A DNA stretch of 10,741 bases from Bacteroidales bacterium UBA4459 (GTDB lineage: Bacteria; Bacteroidota; Bacteroidia; Bacteroidales; F082): assembly GCA_002389465.1 (NCBI GenBank), contig DGOT01000118.1, positions 5,323 to 16,063 of the forward strand, written 5' to 3'. The position numbers and the translations under genes are program-made. Shown in pieces: positions 1 to 4,798 of the stretch (positions are counted from its first letter, which is position 1; each line of letters starts with the position of its first letter). The notes below the pieces were generated by a model, which worked only from the letters and a program-made list of their open reading frames with translations, was not told the DNA's origin and did not search any database.

Positions 1-126
1 GGCATTCTAAGTCCTGAACACTTCCAGGCCAAATCTTCTTTTGTTCCAGCCTTTATCCTGGGGGCCCTGGTGCTTCTGATAGGTGTTCTCATCCAGAAAC
101 GTAAACTCGCTTCTCATGGTGCTTAA
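1..126 (+). CDS. C-terminal end of an unidentified membrane protein (partial)
   Basis: An open frame enters from the left edge in frame 1 and ends at a TAA at 124-126, giving 41 residues. The visible part holds one hydrophobic helix of about 19 residues (roughly residues 14-32, SFVPAFILGALVLLIGVLI) followed by a short basic tail (QKRK). This looks like the last transmembrane helix and cytoplasmic tail of a polytopic transporter, perhaps of major-facilitator type, but the fragment is too short to assign a family. Its stop lies inside the beginning of tadA, with an 11-nt overlap if tadA starts at 116, so the two genes are probably cotranscribed and may be translationally coupled. Confidence 0.6.
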   Translation, partial: GILSPEHFQAKSSFVPAFILGALVLLIGVLIQKRKLASHGA

Positions 127-565
127 TCTTTATACCGACGAATATTTTATGAAAGAAGCTTTGAAGGAAGCCCGCAAAGCTTTTGACAAAGATGAAGTTC
201 CGGTAGGTGCCGTGGTGGTATGCGACAACCGAATTATTGCACGGGCATTCAACAATACCGAAACCCTTAACGATGTTACAGCTCATGCCGAGATGCTGGC
301 ATTTACTGCTGCAGCCGATTATCTGGGCGGAAAATATTTACAGGATTGCACCCTCTACGTTACTCTGGAGCCCTGTGTGATGTGTGCTGGCGCCTCTTAT
401 TGGACACAGATAGGTAAAATTGTATATGGCACACGGGACGAAAAAAGAGGATTTCAATTGACCGGAAAAACGATTTTGCATCCTTCGACCGGTATTAAAG
501 GGGGCGTTATGGAAGAAAAGTGTAAAAGAATATTACAGGATTTTTTTAAAATAAAAAGAGACTGA
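116..565 (+). CDS. tadA: tRNA-specific adenosine deaminase TadA
   Basis: This cytoplasmic zinc enzyme deaminates adenosine-34 to inosine in the anticodon of tRNA-Arg(ACG), letting one tRNA read several CGN codons. From the ATG at 116 the protein has 149 residues, usual for the family. The zinc and catalytic signature is complete: HAE at residues 57-59 (H57 ligand, E59 proton shuttle) and PCVMC at 86-90 (C87 and C90 ligands). These fall at the same numbers as in E. coli TadA. The substrate-side motif EVPVGAVVV (27-35), the N-terminal FMKEALKEA helix and the C-terminal DFFKIKR are also typical. A longer frame opens with GTG at 83, but the added residues lie inside the upstream gene and do not look like TadA. 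ATG149 would cut into the first helix region. Related cytidine or guanine deaminases share the fold, but the PCVMCAGA context and length favour TadA. No terminator is obvious after the stop. Confidence 0.93.
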   Translation: MVLNLYTDEYFMKEALKEARKAFDKDEVPVGAVVVCDNRIIARAFNNTETLNDVTAHAEMLAFTAAADYLGGKYLQDCTLYVTLEPCVMCAGASYWTQIGKIVYGTRDEKRGFQLTGKTILHPSTGIKGGVMEEKCKRILQDFFKIKRD

Positions 566-612
566 CCTACCTTCATATTTCTAAATTATTGCTTCACAAA
601 GCGTTTATGAGT

Positions 613-630
613 TATGAACAATTGTTCATA
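613..630. promoter_or_regulatory. Perfect 18-bp palindrome, possible operator
   Basis: TATGAACAATTGTTCATA is exactly self-complementary over 18 bp. It lies 42 bp upstream of the predicted -33 element of the ncRNA promoter and 48 bp after the tadA stop. It is AT-rich and has no loop or following T-tract, so it is a poor terminator and looks more like a binding site for a dimeric DNA-binding protein. The regulator is unknown. Confidence 0.4.
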
Positions 631-672
631 TCCTCTGTTCATTTTTTGTGCATTTATCGGACTATGAAAATA

Positions 673-704
673 TTGCACTGAAAAGAAAAACTGATGTACA
701 TTTG
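673..704 (+). promoter_or_regulatory. Bacteroidota-type promoter for the structured RNA
   Basis: TACATTTG at 697-704 matches the Bacteroidota -7 consensus TAnnTTTG at every fixed position. TTG at 673-675 (ATTG at 672-675 against the TTTG consensus) lies 21 nt upstream, inside the usual 19-21 nt spacing. Transcription would start at about 708-712, just before the purine-rich structured region. It is the best two-element promoter match in the window. Confidence 0.6.
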
Positions 705-750
705 CATAAGCAGGTGAAGATAAAGGGCAGGTTTTAATGTTGCCCGGACA

Positions 751-833
751 GGAAAGCGGAACTCGCAAGAGGAAAGCGGAACTGACCACTTGGAAAGGAA
801 AGGAAGCGACGCAAGTCAAATCCGGAACTGACC
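751..833 (+). repeat. Short direct repeats inside the structured RNA
   Basis: GGAAAGCGGAACT occurs exactly at 751-763 and again at 771-783 (20-nt period). The first GCAA hairpin lies between the GGAACT of copy one and the start of copy two. The 11-mer CGGAACTGACC occurs at 777-787 and 823-833, and in the second copy forms part of the TCCGG/CCGGA hairpin. A looser relative, AAACTGGA, is at 923-930. The repeats look like a duplicated RNA module rather than a mobile or CRISPR repeat. Confidence 0.65.
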
Positions 834-1095
834 GGACGGAAGTTCGAAAGAACAACCGGGGCAAAGAGACGCGGAAGCGCAAGCGGAAGCACCTCAAACC
901 TCAAAAAAGGAGCTCGCAAGAGAAACTGGATTGAGGAAACATTAAAAACCGGGTTTCAAACGCCAAAGCCAAATCGCAAGAGGAGGCAGAAGCAGAAGCC
1001 TGACGAAAGGAGAAGCCTCACGGGGTGGAACCAAGTAAGCAGCCGTAATAACGCAGCCCGCCACAAACTTTGACGCTACGGCCGAGAAGCGAGTG

Positions 1096-1138
1096 AACCG
1101 CGCAATGATTCTCACGAATGGTTGCGCGGTTGTTTTTT
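1096..1138 (+). terminator. Strong intrinsic terminator of the structured RNA
   Basis: AACCGCGCAA (1096-1105) pairs perfectly with TTGCGCGGTT (1122-1131). An inner ATTC/GAAT helix (1108-1111/1116-1119) sits under a TCAC loop, and a G is followed by six T at 1133-1138. The T-tract is on the + strand only; read on the - strand the stem is followed by CACTCGC, so it should not stop dnaG transcription. The last T residues overlap the dnaG stop codon (1137-1139). Because nothing coding lies just upstream on the + strand, the terminator is strong evidence for an RNA gene there. Confidence 0.85.
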
Positions 1139-3074
1139 AGGATACAACCGTTCCCAATGAAGCAGCAATTTTCGTGATCATCTCGCTTATTACCATGTAC
1201 TTTCTTTGTAGCAATAGTAAATCTTCATCGGAATCTGTCAAGCGCATCTCTTCCATGATAGAGCCACCTTCCCTGCGTAACAATTTCAACTTAATCAACA
1301 GTAATGCCCTTGTGACAGAATCCGCCTGGTTATTTATGAAGGTCTTAACATAAATTTTATTTTCTTCCCAACCGCCGCTTAACGCATATGGCGATGCAAT
1401 AAGTTCAATGGCGAAATCTGATATCTTTTGTTTCGGATGGCTTAAAAAGTATTTATCGTTGACTTCTTTACCAGAATCCCTGAACTCACGAATCTCTGTA
1501 AAGATTTCCTTAACCAGTGGCTCTGTAAATTCAATCTGGTCTTTTTGAATATCCTCAAGGATATAATCGGTGAGCATGATTTCTCTTTTTACTCCGTCTT
1601 CTTCAAATGTAATGTTGTTATTTCCATATTTTAAAACAATCTCCAACAGAAACTTTTCATTCGCTGTCAGGTTCAGCGGATCCACCTCCAATTGCTGTTC
1701 AAGCATTTGCTTCTTTTCGATTTCTTCCGGCCGGATATCCTGAACATTCACACCTCCCGTTTGTTTTTTAAACCGCTGCCTGAGCCTTTTATTCAGCTCA
1801 TTCATCAACGTCTGCTCAGGAACCTCCATAATCAGGCTGCACTCTTTGATGTACACTGATCGATTGATCCCGTTTGGAATTTGTGAAATGGTCTGTACGA
1901 TCTCCTTGATCAGGTCGGCTTTCCTGGAAGGGTCACCCACTGTTTCGTCCAGCAGCAGATTGGTTTTGAAAGTAATAAAGTCTTTCGCCTGTTTTGTAAT
2001 AAATTCTTCAATCTCACTCGTACGGTGCTTCCGCACAAACGAATCAGGATCTTCACCATCGGGGAATAAAACAATTTTGACATTCATTCCCTGTTCCAGT
2101 ATCAGGTCGATACCGCGGAAAGAAGCTTTGATGCCTGCCGTATCACCATCGTATAAGATAGTAATGTTGGGTGTAAACCGTTTGATCAGCCGAATCTGGT
2201 CTTCGGTTAGCGATGTTCCGGAAGAGGCTACGACATTCTCGATCCCTGCCTGGTGCAACGAAATCACATCCGTATAACCTTCTACCAAGTAACAGTTATT
2301 CTGCTTGACGATCTCTGTGCGCGCATAATAAATTCCGTAAAGAACCTTACTTTTATTGTAAATGTCCGATTCGGGCGAATTGATGTATTTTGCCGTTGAC
2401 TTTTCCGACGATAGAATCCTTCCGCCAAAACCAATCACTTTGCCCGTTAAATTGTGAATCGGGAATATGACCCTGCCCCTGAACCGGTCAATCAGGCGGT
2501 TATCTTTATCAATGCTCAACCCCACCTTAACCAGAATTTCCTTTTTAAAACCCTGTCCCGTAGCATGCTCCGAATAATCCTGCCATTTATCCAATGCATA
2601 TCCCAGTTCGAACTTTTCAATGGTTGACTCTCTCAGATCTCTTTCCTTCAGATAAGTCAATGCCACCGATTTTCCTTCTTCTATCTCCGTCAGGTTATGC
2701 TGAAAATATTTTGACACAAAGCTGTTCACGGCGAACAGGCTCTCACGCTCATCCAACTCCTGTTGCATTTCAGGCGTCAACTCTTCCTCTTCTATTTCGA
2801 TCTGGTATCTTTTTGCCAGAAATTTTAAGGCTTCAGGATACGAATAATGCTCGTGTTCCATGATGAAGCCCACCACATTTCCGGCTTTACCACAACCGAA
2901 ACATTTGAAAATTCCTTTGGAGGGTGAAACCGAAAAAGAAGGAGTTTTTTCATTATGAAACGGACACAGTCCCAAATAATTGGCACCTCGTTTTTTTAAT
3001 GTAACAAAGTCGCCGATTACCTCTTCGATGTGCGCCGTCTCAATTATACGTTGTATGGTTTCCGGTTTTATCAT
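1137..3074 (-). CDS. dnaG: DNA primase DnaG
   Basis: Synthesises the short RNA primers for leading and Okazaki fragment synthesis and works with the replicative helicase DnaB at the fork. At 645 residues it has the usual length. The N-terminal CHC2 zinc finger is intact (C37, H40, C58, C61). The catalytic core follows, with the TOPRIM domain carrying EGYTDV (265-270, E265) and DGD (309-311), then the PDGEDPDSF segment (338-346). E265, D309 and D311 coincide with E. coli numbering. The C-terminal 200 residues are less conserved and should hold the helicase-binding domain. The start MIKPETIQ is the normal N-terminus. Unlike the E. coli rpsU-dnaG-rpoD operon, the gene stands alone here: it diverges from rprX and converges on the putative RNA gene, whose terminator overlaps its stop. 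A candidate -7 box lies 27 bp upstream of the start codon. Confidence 0.97.
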   Translation of the reverse strand: MIKPETIQRIIETAHIEEVIGDFVTLKKRGANYLGLCPFHNEKTPSFSVSPSKGIFKCFGCGKAGNVVGFIMEHEHYSYPEALKFLAKRYQIEIEEEELTPEMQQELDERESLFAVNSFVSKYFQHNLTEIEEGKSVALTYLKERDLRESTIEKFELGYALDKWQDYSEHATGQGFKKEILVKVGLSIDKDNRLIDRFRGRVIFPIHNLTGKVIGFGGRILSSEKSTAKYINSPESDIYNKSKVLYGIYYARTEIVKQNNCYLVEGYTDVISLHQAGIENVVASSGTSLTEDQIRLIKRFTPNITILYDGDTAGIKASFRGIDLILEQGMNVKIVLFPDGEDPDSFVRKHRTSEIEEFITKQAKDFITFKTNLLLDETVGDPSRKADLIKEIVQTISQIPNGINRSVYIKECSLIMEVPEQTLMNELNKRLRQRFKKQTGGVNVQDIRPEEIEKKQMLEQQLEVDPLNLTANEKFLLEIVLKYGNNNITFEEDGVKREIMLTDYILEDIQKDQIEFTEPLVKEIFTEIREFRDSGKEVNDKYFLSHPKQKISDFAIELIASPYALSGGWEENKIYVKTFINNQADSVTRALLLIKLKLLRREGGSIMEEMRLTDSDEDLLLLQRKYMVISEMITKIAASLGTVVS

Positions 3075-3076
3075 AT

Positions 3077-3102
3077 GTGTTAACGTAGTGCTAAATTAAC
3101 AC
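3077..3102. repeat. GTGTTAA / TTAACAC inverted repeat before dnaG
   Basis: GTGTTAA at 3077-3083 and TTAACAC at 3096-3102 form a 7-bp inverted repeat with a 12-bp spacer, lying 2 bp upstream of the dnaG start codon and ending at the -7 box. It overlaps the predicted dnaG transcription start, so it could be an operator or a weak hairpin in the leader. The same TGTTAA core recurs upstream of rprX. Confidence 0.35.
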
Positions 3103-3109
3103 AAATATG
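3102..3109 (-). promoter_or_regulatory. Candidate -7 box of the dnaG promoter
   Basis: Read on the - strand the sequence is CATATTTG, matching TAnnTTTG at all fixed positions but the first. Transcription would start near 3098, giving a leader of about 24 nt before the ATG at 3074. No good TTTG is seen 19-21 nt upstream, so the match is only half of a promoter. It lies downstream of the terminator at 3133-3162, so dnaG would not depend on read-through. Confidence 0.4.
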
Positions 3110-3132
3110 GGAGAGGAATCAGGCCTGATCAT

Positions 3133-3162
3133 AAAAAAAACGGCCCTTTTTCAGGGCCGTTT
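3133..3162 (-). terminator. Intrinsic terminator on the - strand upstream of dnaG
   Basis: AAACGGCCCT (3138-3147) pairs perfectly with AGGGCCGTTT (3153-3162) around a 5-nt loop. On the - strand the stem is followed by a run of T, the complement of A at 3133-3140, part of which also belongs to the stem. On the + strand only TTT follows, so the - strand is the stronger direction. No - strand protein gene ends here. The nearest - strand source is the short element at 3192-3268, so this is taken as the 3' end of a small RNA. It ends 58 bp before the dnaG start. Confidence 0.65.
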
Positions 3163-3257
3163 AACCAAAAACCAACAATTATGAAATAAAGCAGAATTTG
3201 CCAGGTTTGCGGGGAGCAAACCTCTATGATGACAAATAGTTTATCATTCAAATTCTG
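3133..3257 (-). ncRNA. Candidate small RNA with a compact three-way junction
   Basis: CAGAATTTG (3192-3200) pairs over 9 bp with CAAATTCTG (3249-3257) and encloses two hairpins. One is AGGTTTGC/GCAAACCT (3203-3210/3216-3223, 8 bp, 5-nt loop that reads UCCCC on this strand). The other is ATGAT/ATCAT (3226-3230/3243-3247). Junction linkers are only 2, 2 and 1 nt. On the - strand a TACTTTTG box lies 3 nt before the closing helix, and about 29 nt after it comes the terminator at 3133-3162, giving a unit of about 125 nt. One extra pair in the weaker hairpin would be G-U on the + strand but C-A on the - strand, so orientation rests on promoter and terminator rather than on the fold. It might instead be a leader element of dnaG, but I see no clear antiterminator. 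The family is not recognised. Confidence 0.45.
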
Positions 3258-3260
3258 AAA

Positions 3261-3268
3261 CAAAAGTA
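3261..3268 (-). promoter_or_regulatory. -7 box of the candidate small RNA
   Basis: The - strand reads TACTTTTG, an exact TAnnTTTG match, with a predicted start near 3257, the first base of the closing helix. The -33 region is weak (TTTA-like, near 3286-3289), so this is only partial promoter support. Confidence 0.45.
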
Positions 3269-3287
3269 ATCCATTGGGCTATCTGTA

Positions 3288-3327
3288 AATGTTAAGTAAA
3301 ATTAACAAGTGTTAATAAATGTTAAAA
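3288..3327 (+). promoter_or_regulatory. Phased TGTTAA repeats upstream of rprX
   Basis: TGTTAA occurs at 3290-3295, 3310-3315 and 3320-3325, that is 20 and 10 bp apart and so on the same helix face. An inverted TTAACA lies between them at 3302-3307. The copies sit in similar contexts (AAATGTTAAG, AAGTGTTAAT, AAATGTTAAA). Tandem half-sites at about one helical turn are the usual binding pattern of OmpR-family response regulators, so autoregulation by RprY is plausible but inferred. The site is 26 bp upstream of the rprX -7 box. Confidence 0.4.
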
Positions 3328-3352
3328 GCTGTATATCAATTATTTGAAGCCT

Positions 3353-3360
3353 TAAATTTG
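3353..3360 (+). promoter_or_regulatory. -7 box directly before rprX
   Basis: TAAATTTG matches TAnnTTTG exactly and ends 4 nt before the rprX ATG at 3365. If used, transcription would begin at or next to the start codon, giving a leaderless or nearly leaderless mRNA. No TTTG is present at the expected -33 position (about 3329-3334), so a regulator may be needed, or the match may be chance in AT-rich sequence. Confidence 0.4.
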
Positions 3361-3364
3361 TTGT

Positions 3365-4792
3365 ATGAATAAATGGTCAACATTTTTGATTATCACTTTG
3401 GTTACCATGGCCACCATAGGCCTGATGATCATCCAGGTGTATTGGATCAGGGATGCCGTAAAGGTAAAACAGGCTGTTTTTTTGAGAGACCTCGACCAGG
3501 CTATGACCAGTGTTATATATGAGCTCGACAAAGCACGACTTGAAGACAGGTTGAAAAAGCAAAGGAAACTTTTTCAAAGAAGTCAGGGTATTTACGAAAT
3601 ATATGACTCGCTAAATCTATTGTTCGCCAAAGGAGCGGGAAGCATAAACTCTATTTCTGAGATCGACTACATTCTTAAAAAGACCAATAAAATGATTAAC
3701 CGGTCGAATTGGCAATTGTCATTACACCCTGCAGGTAACGAATCGGGAAGTTTCTTCGTTGCCCACAAAAACCTGATTGACTCAATTATTACCAAACAAC
3801 TGAAAAAACACAACATTTCCACAAAACACGAATTTGGTATTTACAGCCCTGCTACTAATTCCATGCTTGTACAGCGTACAGGCACCTATCCTGAGCAGTT
3901 ACTAAAAGAGAGCTATGTATATGATCTGGCGCCTATAAGCTCCCTTTTTGCCCCATCAAACAAGTTGTTGTTGTATTTTCCAAACGAAAAAAGCTTCATC
4001 GTCAGGCAACTCTGGAAGTTACTGATCATTTCTGTTTTTCTTTTTATCGTCATCATTTTTTCTTTCTCCCTCAGTATTTATATCATTAACAGGCAAAAGA
4101 AACTTTCGGTCATGAAAAATGACTTTATCAATAACATGACGCATGAGTTTAAAACGCCCATATCAACCATTGCCCTTGCCTGCGAGGCGCTAAAAGACGA
4201 AGATCTTAAAAAATCATCAGAGATATATAACAGCTATATTGGTGTAATTAATGAGGAAAATAACCGTCTAAAATCTATGGCGGAACAAATTCTGAAAACG
4301 GCCGTTATTGATAAAGGACAATTAAAACTGAAAAAAACGGTTGTTGACGTACACGAATTAATCCTGAGTGCGGTTGCAAGCAAAGAAATGGTCGCTCAAA
4401 AAAAAGGAGGTCTGATTGAAGTGCAGTTAAAAGCCGAAAAATCTATATTAAAAGCTGACATCGTTCATTTGACAAATGTATTCATCAACCTGATCGATAA
4501 CGCGTTGAAATACACTATTAGTGCACCGCACATTATCATCAATACTATTAACCGCGACAACGCGTTGCTTATCCGTGTTCAGGATAATGGTGTAGGCATC
4601 AGCAAATCAAATCAGAAAAAAATATTTGAAAAACTATACCGTGTGCCCAGTGGCGATGTGCATGATTTCAAAGGGTTCGGGTTAGGACTCAGTTATGTAA
4701 AATCGACAATTGATTTACACAAAGGAAATGTTCATGTTGATTCCGAATTAGGCAAAGGATCTACTTTTACCATTCGGCTGCCTTTAAAATAA
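3365..4792 (+). CDS. rprX: Membrane sensor histidine kinase, RprX-like
   Basis: Sensor half of a two-component system in the inner membrane. It autophosphorylates on a histidine and passes the phosphate to the downstream regulator. The order of parts in 475 residues is: transmembrane helix about 5-28, extracytoplasmic sensor region about 29-215, second helix about 216-241, HisKA dimerisation domain, and a HATPase_c domain. The H-box HEFKTP gives phospho-acceptor H260. The ATP-binding N-box is NLIDNALKY (375-383), G1 is DNGVGI (407-412), and G2 is GFGLGLSYV (437-445). The two-helix layout and its partner match RprX of Bacteroides, described as affecting porin expression when expressed in E. 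coli. The sensor region has no motif I recognise, so the signal is unknown. rprY starts 6 bp after its stop. The ATG at 3365 gives a normal short N-terminus before the first helix. Confidence 0.88.
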   Translation: MNKWSTFLIITLVTMATIGLMIIQVYWIRDAVKVKQAVFLRDLDQAMTSVIYELDKARLEDRLKKQRKLFQRSQGIYEIYDSLNLLFAKGAGSINSISEIDYILKKTNKMINRSNWQLSLHPAGNESGSFFVAHKNLIDSIITKQLKKHNISTKHEFGIYSPATNSMLVQRTGTYPEQLLKESYVYDLAPISSLFAPSNKLLLYFPNEKSFIVRQLWKLLIISVFLFIVIIFSFSLSIYIINRQKKLSVMKNDFINNMTHEFKTPISTIALACEALKDEDLKKSSEIYNSYIGVINEENNRLKSMAEQILKTAVIDKGQLKLKKTVVDVHELILSAVASKEMVAQKKGGLIEVQLKAEKSILKADIVHLTNVFINLIDNALKYTISAPHIIINTINRDNALLIRVQDNGVGISKSNQKKIFEKLYRVPSGDVHDFKGFGLGLSYVKSTIDLHKGNVHVDSELGKGSTFTIRLPLK

Positions 4793-4798
4793 TGACTT

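Larger units (their letters stand above)
566..708. other. Intergenic stretch between tadA and the predicted ncRNA
   Basis: No coding frame with recognisable content is present on either strand. Apart from the 18-bp palindrome at 613-630 and the promoter elements at 673-704, I see only AT-rich sequence. A TGTTCAT at 636-642 repeats the right arm of the palindrome (623-629) in direct orientation 13 bp downstream. No intrinsic terminator for tadA is visible, so some tadA transcripts may continue into the RNA gene. Confidence 0.5.
709..1138 (+). ncRNA. Putative large purine-rich structured RNA, family not recognised
   Basis: About 430 nt between a predicted promoter and a strong + strand intrinsic terminator, with no credible protein gene. 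Positions 751-900 are 105/150 purine and only 10/150 T by hand count, so the strand is strongly asymmetric. GNRA-capped stems recur: CTC-GCAA-GAG (762-771), GAC-GCAA-GTC (808-817), GTTC-GAAA-GAAC (842-853) and CTC-GCAA-GAG (913-922). Two-bp versions lie at 877-884 and 974-981. Other helices are TCCGG/CCGGA (821-825/832-836), CCTCAA/TTGAGG (899-904/931-936), GAAAC/GTTTC (936-940/953-957) and GCCGTA/TACGGC (1042-1047/1077-1082). TTGCCCGG (740-747) can pair with CCGGGGCAA (856-864) with one bulge, closing a domain with four internal hairpins. The CCTCAA and GAAAC helices share G936, so they may be alternatives. The GNRA loops are read on the + strand, agreeing with the promoter and terminator. 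I see no RNase P, tmRNA, SRP or 6S core. Function is unknown. The 5' end is inferred from the promoter. Confidence 0.6.

Noticed and set aside
83..115. Upstream GTG start for tadA at 83
   Set aside because: The added 11 residues are encoded within the preceding gene and do not resemble TadA N-termini. ATG116 places H57, E59, C87 and C90 at the family positions.
751..833. CRISPR-like or mobile repeat array
   Set aside because: Repeats are only 11-13 nt, few, irregularly spaced and without spacers. There are no cas or transposase genes and no terminal inverted repeats.
586..897. 103-residue Phe/Leu/Arg-rich open frame on the - strand opposite the structured RNA
   Set aside because: It is the pyrimidine complement of the purine-rich RNA. 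It shows no recognisable protein features and runs against the promoter and terminator.
737..934. 65-residue highly basic open frame on the + strand inside the purine-rich region
   Set aside because: The Lys/Arg/Glu-rich content follows directly from the AG-rich RNA sequence. The frame crosses several hairpins and direct repeats, shows no domain and does not fill the transcript between promoter and terminator.
1038..1056. Similarity of AGCAGCCGTAATAACGCAG to the 16S rRNA 530-loop region
   Set aside because: The match is short and imperfect, and nothing around it resembles rRNA. It forms part of a local helix instead.
709..1138. RNase P RNA, tmRNA, 6S or SRP RNA
   Set aside because: None of the universal cores is visible: no RNase P conserved regions, no tRNA-like CCA end or tag reading frame, no SRP tetraloop with flanking internal loops, and no 6S-like single long hairpin.
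3138..3162. The hairpin upstream of dnaG as a + strand terminator
   Set aside because: Only three T follow on the + strand and no + strand gene ends nearby. The long T-tract is on the - strand.
3163..3189. AACCAAAAACCAACAATT followed by ATG AAA TAA, resembling the leader and start of a Bacteroidota gene on the + strand
   Set aside because: The frame stops after two codons and no continuing homology is visible. It could be a decayed gene start, but it is equally well explained as the linker of the - strand RNA.
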